Positions 38,790 through 49,611 of a stretch of DNA of 64,000 bases are shown piece after piece. Location of the stretch: positions 558,001 through 622,000 of the forward strand of contig NZ_CP117167.1 in NCBI RefSeq assembly GCF_028596025.1. The letters are read 5' to 3'. Source of the DNA: Mucilaginibacter jinjuensis. Its GTDB lineage: Bacteria; Bacteroidota; Bacteroidia; Sphingobacteriales; Sphingobacteriaceae. Position 1 is the stretch's first letter. Every line of letters starts with the position of its first letter. The notes below the pieces were generated by a model. The model searched no databases. It was not told the DNA's origin and saw only the letters and a list, made by a program, of their open reading frames with translations. Made by a program: the position numbers and the translations under genes.

Positions 38790-40040
38790 ATGGATGTACA
38801 AGAAATAAAACAACGCTTCGGTATCATTGGTAATTCGCCATTGTTAAACCGGGCAATAAATATAGCCAGCCAGGTGGCGCCAACCGATATATCTGTTTTG
38901 ATTACCGGTGAGAGTGGCTCTGGTAAGGAAGCGTTTTCGCATATTATACACCAGCTTAGTCCGCGTAAACACGGGCCGTTTATTGCGGTTAACTGTGGCG
39001 CTATCCCTGAAGGTACTATCGATTCAGAACTTTTCGGTCACGAAAAGGGAGCTTACACAGGTGCCGTTGGCGAACGTAAAGGTTACTTCGAAACCGTAAA
39101 TGGTGGTACCATATTTCTGGATGAGATTGGCGAAATGCCTTTAGGCACCCAGGCCCGTTTATTGAGGGTACTGGAATCGGGTCAGTTTATCCGCGTAGGT
39201 TCATCCAAAGTAGAGAAAACCAATGTGCGTGTTATTGCAGCAACCAATGTTGATGTATATGATGCGGTAAAAGCAGGCAAGTTTCGCGAGGATCTTTACT
39301 ATCGTTTAAATACTGTGCCTTTGCGCATCCCGCCATTGCGCGATCGTAAAGAAGATGTTTACCTGTTGTTCCGCAAGTTTGCGTCGGACTTTACCGATAA
39401 ATACCGTACCCCGGCTATGCAGCTGGATGAAGACGCACAACGAGTATTGGCCAATTACTCGTGGCCGGGTAACGTTCGTCAGCTGAAAAACATTGCAGAG
39501 CAGCTGGCTGTGCTCGAGAGCGATCATACTATAACCGGGCAAACCCTTTTAACTTATATTCCTAACGAGGGCAGCAGCTCTAACCTGCCTATGCGTATAG
39601 AAAATCAGCCTAAAGAAGATTTCTCTGAAAGGGACATTCTCTACAAAGTGCTGTTTGATATGAAGCGCGACATGGTAGAGCTAAAGAAACTGGTAGCCGA
39701 AATGATAGAGCATGGCGGCGTATCACCAAACTTTGCCAATCATTCGCAGGCAATTAGTCAGCTGTACAGGGATATCGAAATACCTAACAGCCCCGATACA
39801 CAATTTACTTTACAGCAACCCGTTACAGTAAGTAATAATAACAGCAACAACGTGGTTAATGATGGTTTTATAACCACCCATGCCGAAGAGGTTGAAGAAT
39901 CGTTATCGTTGATCGAAAAGGAATCAGACCTCATCCGTAAGGCGCTGAAAAAACATAAAGGTAAACGCAAGCTGGCAGCCAATGAATTAGGTATATCAGA
40001 ACGTACCCTGTACCGAAAAATTAAAGAATTAAATTTATAA
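38790..40040 (+). CDS. Sigma-54-type transcriptional activator without receiver domain
   Basis: A 416-residue bacterial enhancer-binding protein. AAA+ domain from residue 10 to about 240 with Walker A GESGSGKE (40-47), the sigma-54 contact loop GAYTGA (87-92; the usual form is GAFTGA), Walker B TIFLDE (107-112) and sensor region, then a linker and a Fis-type HTH at the C-terminus (KLAANELGISERTLYRKI). There is no N-terminal receiver or GAF domain, so it must be controlled by level or by a partner protein. It is followed after 2 bases by lptE, so it belongs to the same operon. Confidence 0.93.
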   Translation: MDVQEIKQRFGIIGNSPLLNRAINIASQVAPTDISVLITGESGSGKEAFSHIIHQLSPRKHGPFIAVNCGAIPEGTIDSELFGHEKGAYTGAVGERKGYFETVNGGTIFLDEIGEMPLGTQARLLRVLESGQFIRVGSSKVEKTNVRVIAATNVDVYDAVKAGKFREDLYYRLNTVPLRIPPLRDRKEDVYLLFRKFASDFTDKYRTPAMQLDEDAQRVLANYSWPGNVRQLKNIAEQLAVLESDHTITGQTLLTYIPNEGSSSNLPMRIENQPKEDFSERDILYKVLFDMKRDMVELKKLVAEMIEHGGVSPNFANHSQAISQLYRDIEIPNSPDTQFTLQQPVTVSNNNSNNVVNDGFITTHAEEVEESLSLIEKESDLIRKALKKHKGKRKLAANELGISERTLYRKIKELNL

Positions 40041-40042
40041 GC

Positions 40043-40564
40043 ATGTTCAGAAGAACGCTGTTTTCTATTTTAGCTATCGTAGTATTAAGTTGCGTAAGCC
40101 AATCATGTTCATATAGGTTAGATGCTGCATCTATACCTCCGGCTTTGAAAACCATTAATGTGGAGTTTTTTGAAAACAATGCCCCATTTGTAGTTAACAA
40201 CCTAAGCCAGAACTTTACCGAGGCATTGAAAACCAAAATCCGCTCACAAACACGGTTAAGTATAGTAAGGGGCGAGGCTAACGCAACCATGTCGGGCGCT
40301 ATTGTAGGTTATAGCATTGCACCGGTATCTGTACAGGCAACTAATACAACCACTGCGCCGCCTATTGCAAGCGCCAGCCGTTTAACAATTACAGTGAATG
40401 TAAAGTATGTAAATGATGTGGATAAGAAGCTTAATTTCGAACAGTCTTTTTCACAATATGCTAATTTTACAGGCGATATAGGAACCCAGGAACAAGCCAT
40501 TATAGCCACGATTTTACCAAAGCTAACCGAAGATATTTTTAACAAAGCCTTTGCCAATTGGTAG
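40043..40564 (+). CDS. lptE: LptE-family LPS-assembly lipoprotein
   Basis: A 173-residue lipoprotein (signal peptide with cysteines around SCVSQSCSYR) of the LptE family, the plug and partner of LptD in inserting lipopolysaccharide into the outer membrane. The body around IKTINVEFFENNAPF-type sequence and the following strand-helix pattern fit. It begins 2 bases after the activator gene stop. lptD is not in the window. Confidence 0.85.
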   Translation: MFRRTLFSILAIVVLSCVSQSCSYRLDAASIPPALKTINVEFFENNAPFVVNNLSQNFTEALKTKIRSQTRLSIVRGEANATMSGAIVGYSIAPVSVQATNTTTAPPIASASRLTITVNVKYVNDVDKKLNFEQSFSQYANFTGDIGTQEQAIIATILPKLTEDIFNKAFANW

Positions 40565-40584
40565 GCAATTAGTACTTTCATCAC

Positions 40585-42201
40585 GTGGAGCAGCAGGTAA
40601 ATGATCGAATGACGGAAGCCGTGTGGAATGTATTAGCCAATCCGGCTGATACCCAGCTGTATATTGATGAACTGAAAAGTTTGATAAATAAGTATCCACA
40701 AAGCAACTTGCTGCACACTTTAGCTGCAAGGGCGGGCAACGAGCAATTAATTAATAATGCAGCTGTTTATTTTAACGGGCAATCTTTATACCGTTTAGTT
40801 AATAATCAGGAACCTTTACCAACGGTAAAGGACTACCAGCTTGTGGACCTTGATAAAGTTGTTTTTAACACTGCGCCGGAAGCGGTTTCGACTGAAGAAA
40901 ATCACACCCCTTCATACGATTCAACATTAGAAGAACTTACCCTGGCTGATACCAACAGGCGTAAACTGGGTAACGAAACGGATTGGGCACCATTAGCAGA
41001 ACCAACGTTTGAGGAAATTGAGGAAGCTCCATCTATTATCATAGAATCCGCAATTACTGAGGCAGGGCCGGTGGTTGAAGATCAACTGGAAGAAGTGGTT
41101 GTTGAGAACGAAACATTATCTGAGCTAACAGAGCCTGAACCACAAGTAACAGAGCCTGTAGCTGATGAGGTTGAACCAGTAACTGATCAGCAAGAAGAAG
41201 AAACAATTGCTGAACCTGATCCAACTTTAACCGGCTGGAAACCTACCGAGGCAAATATTAATCCGCCTGCAGAGCCTATATATTATACCAATAATTATAA
41301 AGCAGAACCTGCAGTAGATGCGGAGAAACCTGCTGAAATAGCACCGGTAATTGATGAGCCGGTTGTTAATCAGGAACCAGAGGTAATTCACCACGATAAT
41401 ACTGATGAGCAGGTAGTAACACATCAGGAAATTGAACCTGAAGAAGAAGTATACGACGAGATTGTTGGTATTGATGATATTGAGATAGTGCCGATAACAG
41501 TTACAGAACATCCTGTAACGCCTGTTGAAACTATCGATTCATATTATACCAGTTACACCGAGGAGCCAAGAAACGAAGTTGCTGTTGCCGAACCAACGGA
41601 AGCTAAACCAGAGTTTAACCTCGAAGACCAGATAACCGAAAGTATTTACGCTACCGATTACTTTGCGTTTAAGGATGCCCTGGTAGAAGAGCCCACGGCA
41701 GAAAATACAATGCACTTATTAGAGGCTGAAACCGGGGAGGCAGACGAGCAGCAAACCGTGGCTAAGTATCATGATGATAATTTGCCGTACTCGTTCTTGT
41801 GGTGGCTGGATAAAACCCGTCGCGAGCATTCAAACATGTATCAGCCCTATGCCAAGCCATCGGCATTGCCCAATATTGATGAGCTAACAGAGGGTGAAGA
41901 TAAGATCGATATGCCATCCATCGAACCTAAACACAAGAAAGAGGACATTATTGAACGCTTTATACAAGCCGAACCCCAGATTAAACCGCCAAGCGGCGAT
42001 AAGCTGGATAACGAGAACAAAGCACGCCACAGCGCCGAAGACAGCGACGAACTGGTAACCGAAACACTGGCCCGTATTTATACCGACCAGATGCTTTACC
42101 ACAAGGCTATAGCAACTTATAAAAAGTTAATGTTGAGATATCCGGAAAAAAGTAGTTACTTTGCAGGTCAGATTGAGATTTTAGAAAACAAAACAAACTA
42201 A
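40585..42201 (+). CDS. Acidic protein with C-terminal TPR
   Basis: A 538-residue protein. Residues about 1-75 are helical; about 90-390 are strongly acidic and low in complexity (Glu, Pro, Val, Thr); the C-terminus (about 480-538) has a TPR-like helix pair, TETLARIYTDQMLYHKAIAT. Start at GTG 40585, 20 bases after lptE; an in-frame ATG at 40609 is an alternative. No signal peptide is visible. Function unknown. Its place between lptE and secG suggests a role near envelope export, which is inference. Confidence 0.8.
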   Translation: MEQQVNDRMTEAVWNVLANPADTQLYIDELKSLINKYPQSNLLHTLAARAGNEQLINNAAVYFNGQSLYRLVNNQEPLPTVKDYQLVDLDKVVFNTAPEAVSTEENHTPSYDSTLEELTLADTNRRKLGNETDWAPLAEPTFEEIEEAPSIIIESAITEAGPVVEDQLEEVVVENETLSELTEPEPQVTEPVADEVEPVTDQQEEETIAEPDPTLTGWKPTEANINPPAEPIYYTNNYKAEPAVDAEKPAEIAPVIDEPVVNQEPEVIHHDNTDEQVVTHQEIEPEEEVYDEIVGIDDIEIVPITVTEHPVTPVETIDSYYTSYTEEPRNEVAVAEPTEAKPEFNLEDQITESIYATDYFAFKDALVEEPTAENTMHLLEAETGEADEQQTVAKYHDDNLPYSFLWWLDKTRREHSNMYQPYAKPSALPNIDELTEGEDKIDMPSIEPKHKKEDIIERFIQAEPQIKPPSGDKLDNENKARHSAEDSDELVTETLARIYTDQMLYHKAIATYKKLMLRYPEKSSYFAGQIEILENKTN

Positions 42202-42208
42202 TTATAAA

Positions 42209-42547
42209 ATGTATTTTATTTTAATTATTGTAGCCATTATCGTATGTATCCTTTTAGGATTTATCGTATTGATCCAAAACCCTAAGGGAGGTGGCTTATC
42301 TTCAAACTTTTCGTCATCGTCGCAATTAATGGGCGTGCAAAAAACAGGTGATATCCTTGAAAAAGGTACCTGGGTACTGGCTATCACTTTAATGGTACTA
42401 TCATTAGCCATTAACGTAGCTGTAAAAAGCAGCTCGGTAAAAGCAGGTGGTAACAACGAGTACCAAAACCAAATTGAAAGAGCTTCAAAACCAACAGCAC
42501 CGGTTGCCGCACCTCCGCTTACAGCGCCTGCGCCAATCAAAAAATAA
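42209..42547 (+). CDS. secG: Preprotein translocase subunit SecG
   Basis: Small accessory subunit of the SecYEG channel. 112 residues with two membrane helices (about 2-21 and 53-72) joined by the family loop LIQNPKGGGLSSNF. The C-terminus carries an Ala/Pro-rich tail. It begins 7 bases after the acidic TPR gene and is followed by a terminator, closing the miaB-activator-lptE-TPR-secG cluster. Confidence 0.95.
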   Translation: MYFILIIVAIIVCILLGFIVLIQNPKGGGLSSNFSSSSQLMGVQKTGDILEKGTWVLAITLMVLSLAINVAVKSSSVKAGGNNEYQNQIERASKPTAPVAAPPLTAPAPIKK

Positions 42548-42566
42548 GCTGAATAAAATAATTAGA

Positions 42567-42598
42567 AAAGGCCTGCGAATTATCGCGGGCCTTTTTTG
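42567..42598 (+). terminator. Terminator after secG
   Basis: AAAGGCCTGCGA pairs with TCGCGGGCCTTT (one G-T wobble), followed by a T-run (TTTTTT). Confidence 0.88.
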
Positions 42599-42634
42599 TT
42601 GGCTGTATTTTGAAGTAAATATGGCGCATCTTAG

Positions 42635-42742
42635 TTTATACCCCTTATTAACGCTGTTGCAAATTGCACCTACAGTAGTGTTCCCCTAAATTAGGGGAAT
42701 GCAATGACAGTGCTACAGCTTCACATTAATAAGGGGTATAAA
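42635..42742. mobile_element. Palindromic MITE-like element, copy A
   Basis: A 108 bp element with perfect 17 bp terminal inverted repeats (TTTATACCCCTTATTAA, 42635-42651, and complement, 42726-42742) and a perfect central palindrome TTCCCCTAAATTAGGGGAA (42681-42699). No coding capacity. A related copy in opposite orientation is at 63006-63106. A third solo end, TATAAGGGGTAGAGATTT, lies at about 42797-42814. The gene-free stretch 42548-43015 holds the secG terminator, this element and the groES leader. Confidence 0.85.
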
Positions 42743-42845
42743 CACAGCGTATCTCTAAAAGGAAAAAATAAAGACTATGCTAATTGTTGCTTGCTTTATA
42801 AGGGGTAGAGATTTGACCGGCTTAACAAGGATATATAGAACTAAC

Positions 42846-42915
42846 CTGACAGGCTGGCATTGTCATGTTTGTGTAAGGTGACGGCTGTGTAAACACTATA
42901 TTAAAAGTATGACAA
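42846..42915. promoter_or_regulatory. TGACA half-sites upstream of groES
   Basis: Three copies of one half-site: TGACA (42847-42851) facing TGTCA (42861-42865), and ATGACAA (42909-42915), which is the complement of TTGTCAT (42860-42866). They may be an operator for heat-shock control of groESL. No CIRCE element is present. Confidence 0.35.
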
Positions 42916-43015
42916 TTGTACAGCCGCTTATGCCAAATTTTAACAAATGGTTTACTTGGCATAATTGATGTTGAATAAGGTAATCAAGAACTAAAAACTA
43001 TAATTATATAAAATT

Positions 43016-43303
43016 ATGTCGATAAACATTAAACCTATTGCTGGCACAGCAAACAGAGTAGTGATAGAAGCTGCTGCCGCTGAAGAAAAAACTGCATCGG
43101 GTATCATTATTCCTGACACTGCAAAAGAGAAACCGCAGAAAGGAACAGTAATATCAGTATCTGAAGAAGACGGTGATGGTAAAAAACCAACAGTAAAAGC
43201 AGGCGATACTGTTTTATATGGCAAATACGCAGGTACTGAAATTACTTTCGAAGGTAAAGAATACCTGATCATGCGCGAATCTGATATTTACGCGGTACTA
43301 TAA
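43016..43303 (+). CDS. groES: Co-chaperonin GroES
   Basis: Seven-membered lid of the GroEL folding chamber. The 95-residue length is typical. Visible are the start [15 protein letters not shown], the mobile-loop region around [18 protein letters not shown], and [14 protein letters not shown]. groEL follows after 153 bases, a wide gap that contains degenerate repeats. Confidence 0.97.
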   Translation: MSINIKPIAGTANRVVIEAAAAEEKTASGIIIPDTAKEKPQKGTVISVSEEDGDGKKPTVKAGDTVLYGKYAGTEITFEGKEYLIMRESDIYAVL

Positions 43304-43309
43304 GCTAAT

Positions 43310-45091
<1,782 letters not shown>

Positions 45092-45114
45092 TCATCCCCC
45101 AAACTAAATATTTA

Positions 45115-45154
45115 GAAAGCCTTGTCTGTTATGCAGACGAGGCTTTCTTGTTTT
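45115..45154 (+). terminator. Terminator after groEL
   Basis: GAAAGCCTTGTCTG (45115-45128) pairs with CAGACGAGGCTTTC (45134-45147) with one wobble, then TTGTTTT. Confidence 0.9.
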
Positions 45155-45224
45155 ATAAACATTTCTTAAAAATTTTTATGCTTAACATATTGATTATTCG
45201 GATATTAATATCACATTTGCATTG

Positions 45225-45257
45225 TCTTAAATATTAAGATACTTATAAATTAAGATA
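45225..45257. promoter_or_regulatory. Repeated TTAAGA half-sites before the 45272 gene
   Basis: TCTTAA-ATA-TTAAGA (45225-45239) is an inverted repeat, and ATTAAGATA occurs twice in direct order (45233-45241, 45249-45257; 16-base period). The arrangement, ending 14 bases before the ATG, looks like an operator. Confidence 0.4.
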
Positions 45258-45271
45258 TTAAATCTATCGAT

Positions 45272-46270
45272 ATGAGTTTCTTCAAAAGAATAGCTCCGGC
45301 CCTTACGCTCATGGCAATGGCCCCGCTTTTAACTGAAGTTTTACCGGGCGCAACGCGCTTCAGTTCCATATTTGTTTTCCCTATCGAGATGTGTGTTTGG
45401 GGTGGGGGATGCTTACTCATCAGGACGGCAGTGCGCAAGTGGCAGTTGGGTTGGGTAAATATGCTGTTGTTGGCTATTGCTTTAGCTATTGCGGAGGAAT
45501 GCTTAATTCAACAAACCTCATTGGCTCCAATGGTAATCCGATTAAAAGGTGTTACTTATGCACGTAGCTTTGGTGTAAACTATGTTTACTTTCTATGGGC
45601 TTTAATTTACGAACCTGTATTTGTAGTTTTCCTGCCGGTTTATTTGGTCGAATTGATTTTTCCAGACCGTAAGCACGAAACATGGTTAAGCAAAGCAGGT
45701 TTAATTGTGGTTTGCATCTTCTTTGTATTAGGCGCTTATCTCGCCTGGTTTTCATGGACGCAGATTGCAAGGCCAAAGGTATTCCATATCCCGGCTTATA
45801 ACCCGCCATTGGTAGCTGTAATTATTGCAGTTGTGGTTATGGTAGTTTTAATATTTACTTCACTCAGTTTACTTAAAAGCAAGCACACTGCCTCTGTTCC
45901 CTTAAAACCATGGACCCCCTGGCTGCTGGGTATTGCAGGTGCATTATGGGCGGTTGCTTTATATGGCATTGTAGTGTTGGCTTTTGGCGACTTTCCAGAC
46001 TTTCCACCGGCAGCGGCTTTAGGTATTGGTGTATTATTAATTTTAATTGCATTGTTGCTGGTCCCTCGTTTTACAGATGATTTACGCTGGAACAGTAATT
46101 ATGAGTACGGGCTGATTTATGGTATTATGATAGGCTCTATGCTCATTGGCTTTTTAGGTTTCTGGGGGCAGGCCAATGCCGATTTGTATTTTAAGATCAT
46201 TGTAAATATCATAGCTATAGTGTGGATGATCCCTTTAGGCTTAAAGGTAAAGCGCAGACTCACTGTATAG
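45272..46270 (+). CDS. Multi-pass membrane protein of unknown function
   Basis: A 332-residue protein with about 8-9 hydrophobic segments and few charged loops. I do not recognise the family. A membrane-embedded ALAIAEECLIQQ stretch recalls the EE motif of CPBP (CAAX-type) intramembrane proteases, but the matching later motifs (F-x-x-x-R and H) are not clear, so this is only a hint. It stands alone between groEL and an MscS-type channel, with possible operator repeats upstream. Confidence 0.75.
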   Translation: MSFFKRIAPALTLMAMAPLLTEVLPGATRFSSIFVFPIEMCVWGGGCLLIRTAVRKWQLGWVNMLLLAIALAIAEECLIQQTSLAPMVIRLKGVTYARSFGVNYVYFLWALIYEPVFVVFLPVYLVELIFPDRKHETWLSKAGLIVVCIFFVLGAYLAWFSWTQIARPKVFHIPAYNPPLVAVIIAVVVMVVLIFTSLSLLKSKHTASVPLKPWTPWLLGIAGALWAVALYGIVVLAFGDFPDFPPAAALGIGVLLILIALLLVPRFTDDLRWNSNYEYGLIYGIMIGSMLIGFLGFWGQANADLYFKIIVNIIAIVWMIPLGLKVKRRLTV

Positions 46271-46596
46271 TACACTTGTGTGTTTTAGCGTACAAGTTTT
46301 AGGAATGTCCCAAAAAACATACTTGCCCTTGTTTAATAATAGGGTGTAAATCGTCACTTTTCTGTCACCGTGTTAAAATAATATGCGGTAATTGTCATCA
46401 TTGTAATTATTTAAGGGTTTTTAGGTTGATGAGATAAACGGGGCACAAGCTTTGCATATTACTGAGTATTATGAAAAGTATTATCAATAACCGCCGTTAC
46501 TTACAAACCAGAATATTTGAATGGGTTATATTCAAAGGTCCTGAAGTTTTGGTTAGTTTGATTTCATAAAATTCTTAATTTCGTATCCATATCACT
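46271..46596. other. Intergenic region before the MscS gene
   Basis: This 326-base stretch has no supported gene. A 32-codon open frame (46471-46569, starting MKSIINNRRYLQT) is present but lacks recognisable homology or signals. No clear terminator or promoter box is visible. Confidence 0.4.
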
Positions 46597-47382
46597 ATGG
46601 ATTTACACATCATCTACAATAAAGTTTTTAATTGGTTGCTCAGCAACGGCCCGAAGTTATTATTCGGTATCATTGTTTTCTTTGTGGGCCTATGGGTCAT
46701 CAGGTTAATCCGCAATTCACTTAAAAACCGGATGAGCCAAAAACAGGTTCACTCCTCATTACAACCATTCTTTCTAAGTCTTTCAATTACTTCGCTCTAT
46801 TTCCTGCTTATCATCTTCGTAATGGAGATCGTGGGGATCGAGCTTACCATATTCACCACCGTTATTGGCGCCGCTACTGTTGCTGCCGGTTTGGCGCTCT
46901 CGGGTACCTTACAAAACTTTGCAGGTGGGATCTTAATATTATTGCTTAAGCCGTTCGACCTCGATGATTACATCATCGCACAAGGCCAGGAAGGCGTGGT
47001 TACTTCTATCCAGATCTTTTACACGGTGGTGTTAACCAATGATAATAAAACGGTGATTATCCCCAACGGGAAACTGTTTAACGAAGTAATAGTAAACGTA
47101 ACCCGCGAAGGCAAAAGGCGTTTGGATTTCGAAATTAAACTAGGCTATTCTGCCGATAGCGAACAGGTTAAGCAGATTATACAAAAAGCCATAGAAGAAA
47201 CTTCGGGCATGTTAAAATCGCCTGTTGCCCGCGTTGGTGTAATTGCGTTAGAAGTTGATGGTATCCGCTACACCGTACAAGCGTGGATAGAGCCTAAAAC
47301 TTATATTGATGCCAAAATTAGTCTGCATAACCAGATCATCAAAGACCTACGGGCAGCCGGTGTTAAACTTCCAGGCATGTAA
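46597..47382 (+). CDS. Small-conductance mechanosensitive channel (MscS family)
   Basis: Opens under membrane tension to release solutes on osmotic down-shock. 261 residues: three membrane helices (about 17-36, 63-84, 90-115), the pore helix with Gly/Ala packing (ATVAAGLALSGTLQNFAGG), then the beta domain (DDYIIAQGQEGVV, the NGK loop IIPNGKLFNEVIVN) and the C-terminal alpha-beta domain. Compact MscS layout. Confidence 0.93.
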   Translation: MDLHIIYNKVFNWLLSNGPKLLFGIIVFFVGLWVIRLIRNSLKNRMSQKQVHSSLQPFFLSLSITSLYFLLIIFVMEIVGIELTIFTTVIGAATVAAGLALSGTLQNFAGGILILLLKPFDLDDYIIAQGQEGVVTSIQIFYTVVLTNDNKTVIIPNGKLFNEVIVNVTREGKRRLDFEIKLGYSADSEQVKQIIQKAIEETSGMLKSPVARVGVIALEVDGIRYTVQAWIEPKTYIDAKISLHNQIIKDLRAAGVKLPGM

Positions 47383-47427
47383 CCGTTTTGTTGGCGGTTT
47401 AAAATAAGCATCCTTCTAAAACTTACC

Positions 47428-47435
47428 TATCTTTG
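47428..47435 (+). promoter_or_regulatory. TAnnTTTG promoter box of sdaA
   Basis: TATCTTTG ends 5 bases before the ATG at 47441, which supports that start over the in-frame TTG at 47438. Confidence 0.5.
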
Positions 47436-47440
47436 CATTG

Positions 47441-48868
47441 ATGCAAAAAGAACAGATCTCTGTCTTCAATATGTTTAAAATTGGTATCGGGCCGTCAAGC
47501 TCGCATACCCTTGGCCCCTGGCGTGCAGCGCAACAATTTGTTGGCTTACTGCAAGAGCGTGGCGTAATTGACCTGGTGGTACAGGTTAAGATATTACTTT
47601 ACGGTTCGCTGGCTAAAACCGGCAAAGGCCACGGTACAGATATCGCTATCCTGTTAGGCTTAAGCGGCGATGACCCCGTAACATTTGATGTAACACAGAT
47701 CAACCCCAAAGTTGACAAAATAAAGCGCGACCATCAGCTCATCTTAGGCAATCAGCATCAGGTCAATTTTTACTTTGATGATGATATGATGTTCCTGTTT
47801 AACGAGAGCCTGCCCTTTCATCCGAATGCGGTAACATTTCAAGCTTTTTTAAGCGATGGTAAAGCCGTGTCTGAAACTTACTATTCTATCGGTGGCGGTT
47901 TTGTGGTGAAAGAAAACGAAACCCACGATGCTACAAACGAAGTAGACCTGCCTTTCCCTATTGATACCGCAGGCGACTTACTGCATTGGTGCCGCAAAAC
48001 CGGGTTAAAGATCTCGGAAGTGGTAATGGAGAACGAGCTTGCCTGGCGAAGTGAGGACGAAACCAAATCTAAAACGCTCGATATTTTTAATACTATAAAA
48101 GAATGTATCTATCGTGGCTGCCATACCACCGGGTATTTGCCGGGCGGACTAAATGTGGCAAGGCGTGCAGCATCATTAAATAAAAAACTGATAGGCAACC
48201 GTGCTTACAGCAATTTCGACGAATGGGTTGCTGCCATCCGCGAAACAGGCGATAGCTTTAAAAATATACTGGACTGGGTAAGCTGTTTTGCACTGGCTGT
48301 TAATGAAGAAAATGCTTCGTTTGGCCGTGTGGTTACTGCGCCTACCAATGGTGCTGCGGGGGTTATCCCTGCAGTGCTGCAATACTATCTTGTGTTTTGT
48401 GAAGGTTATACCGATGCTAAGATCATCCAGTTTATGTTTACCGCGTCTGAGATCGGGAGCATCTTTAAAAAGGGAGCTACCATATCGGCAGCGATGGGAG
48501 GTTGTCAGGCTGAGATCGGTGTGTCGTCAGCAATGGCAGCAGCTGCGCTTACAGAGTGTTTGGGCGGCTCACAGCGACAGGCTATGATGGCGGCAGAGAT
48601 TGCCATGGAACACCACTTAGGCTTAACCTGCGACCCGATAGGCGGCTTGGTGCAAGTGCCATGCATCGAACGCAATACGATGGGTGCAATTAAGGCGATC
48701 ACAGCCTCTCAACTGGCATTACAAACCAACCCGGATAATGCCAAAGTAAGCCTCGATGCTGTAGTAAAAACCATGTGGCAAACCGCGCAGGATATGAACT
48801 CGAAATACAAGGAAACCTCAGACGGTGGCCTGGCTATTAATATCCCGTTGAGTTTGCCGGAATGTTAA
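47441..48868 (+). CDS. sdaA: L-serine ammonia-lyase (iron-sulfur type)
   Basis: Deaminates L-serine to pyruvate and ammonia using a [4Fe-4S] cluster. The 475-residue single-chain form joins the beta part ([16 protein letters not shown] near the start) with the alpha part, which carries [15 protein letters not shown] and the cluster cysteine region [18 protein letters not shown]. Together with glyA it links serine to pyruvate and one-carbon metabolism. Its stop overlaps the convergent SGNH gene stop by 4 bases. Confidence 0.95.
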   Translation: MQKEQISVFNMFKIGIGPSSSHTLGPWRAAQQFVGLLQERGVIDLVVQVKILLYGSLAKTGKGHGTDIAILLGLSGDDPVTFDVTQINPKVDKIKRDHQLILGNQHQVNFYFDDDMMFLFNESLPFHPNAVTFQAFLSDGKAVSETYYSIGGGFVVKENETHDATNEVDLPFPIDTAGDLLHWCRKTGLKISEVVMENELAWRSEDETKSKTLDIFNTIKECIYRGCHTTGYLPGGLNVARRAASLNKKLIGNRAYSNFDEWVAAIRETGDSFKNILDWVSCFALAVNEENASFGRVVTAPTNGAAGVIPAVLQYYLVFCEGYTDAKIIQFMFTASEIGSIFKKGATISAAMGGCQAEIGVSSAMAAAALTECLGGSQRQAMMAAEIAMEHHLGLTCDPIGGLVQVPCIERNTMGAIKAITASQLALQTNPDNAKVSLDAVVKTMWQTAQDMNSKYKETSDGGLAINIPLSLPEC

Positions 48869-49611
48869 TACTTAGCCGTTAAACTCGGTATTACCTGTTT
48901 AATCAACTCCTTAACCCACATATTATACATTAGGCCTGATGGATGCAGTCCATCGCTGGCCAATAGTGTAGTGTCGTAAGCCGCATTGCGCGAAATGGAA
49001 GTAATATTTAGATAATTAACGCCTGAAAGATTGCTTTCATTGGCATTAATATCATTATACACATTCAGTTGCTGACTGATTAGCGCTTTATTGCTGCTGG
49101 CTGCAAAAGGCGTAACCGAATAATCAGGTATCGAAAGCACAAACACCCTGTTCTTATAACCGCCCGCTAACTGGATGGCGGTGCTGAGCAGATCTTTAAA
49201 ATCAACCCTGTAACTATCCGGATTATAATTTTGGTACTGGTTGTTTACACCAATAAGCAAGGTAACAAACGTAAAAGTTTTCTTTAAGGCGGCTGCTTTA
49301 ATGGCATCCTGTAATTGCGTGGTAGTCCAGCCGGTTGTGGCTATGATCATCGGGTTGCCGATGTTATAGTGGTTTAACCGCAGTTGCGAGGCTAATTGGT
49401 AAGGAAAAGATTGATCCTGCGGTACAGCCTCACCAATGGTGTACGAATCGCCCAGCGCCAGATAAGTGATGGTATCGGTAGCTGCAACAGCGGGCGCTAA
49501 AACAGGCGCGGTTACAGTAACGGGTTGTGAGGTGTTAATACTATCCATTGATTGTTTGCTGCAGCCGGTAACGGTTGTTAATGCAATTAATAAGCTCCCT
49601 AATATTTTCAT
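48865..49611 (-). CDS. SGNH/GDSL hydrolase lipoprotein
   Basis: A 248-residue lipoprotein (signal with lipobox TGC near residue 17) of the SGNH esterase fold: block [12 protein letters not shown] with the nucleophilic serine, block III GVNNQ, and block V DGLHPS with the catalytic Asp and His. It would act on ester bonds of lipids or acetylated sugars in the periplasm; the substrate is unknown. It is last in a PPTase-lipB-SGNH operon, overlapping the lipB stop by 4 bases (ATGA). Confidence 0.9.
   Translation of the reverse strand: MKILGSLLIALTTVTGCSKQSMDSINTSQPVTVTAPVLAPAVAATDTITYLALGDSYTIGEAVPQDQSFPYQLASQLRLNHYNIGNPMIIATTGWTTTQLQDAIKAAALKKTFTFVTLLIGVNNQYQNYNPDSYRVDFKDLLSTAIQLAGGYKNRVFVLSIPDYSVTPFAASSNKALISQQLNVYNDINANESNLSGVNYLNITSISRNAAYDTTLLASDGLHPSGLMYNMWVKELIKQVIPSLTAKY

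Noticed and set aside
42941..42975. Possible sigma-54 promoter before groES (TTGGCA then GT)
   Set aside because: The -12 GC pair is replaced by GT; the match is too weak to claim.
42548..43015. CIRCE heat-shock operator before groES
   Set aside because: The TTAGCACTC-N9-GAGTGCTAA pattern is not present in this region.
46471..46569. 32-codon open frame before the MscS gene
   Set aside because: No homology, promoter box or ribosome signal; such frames are expected by chance in AT-rich DNA. It is mentioned only in the intergenic entry.
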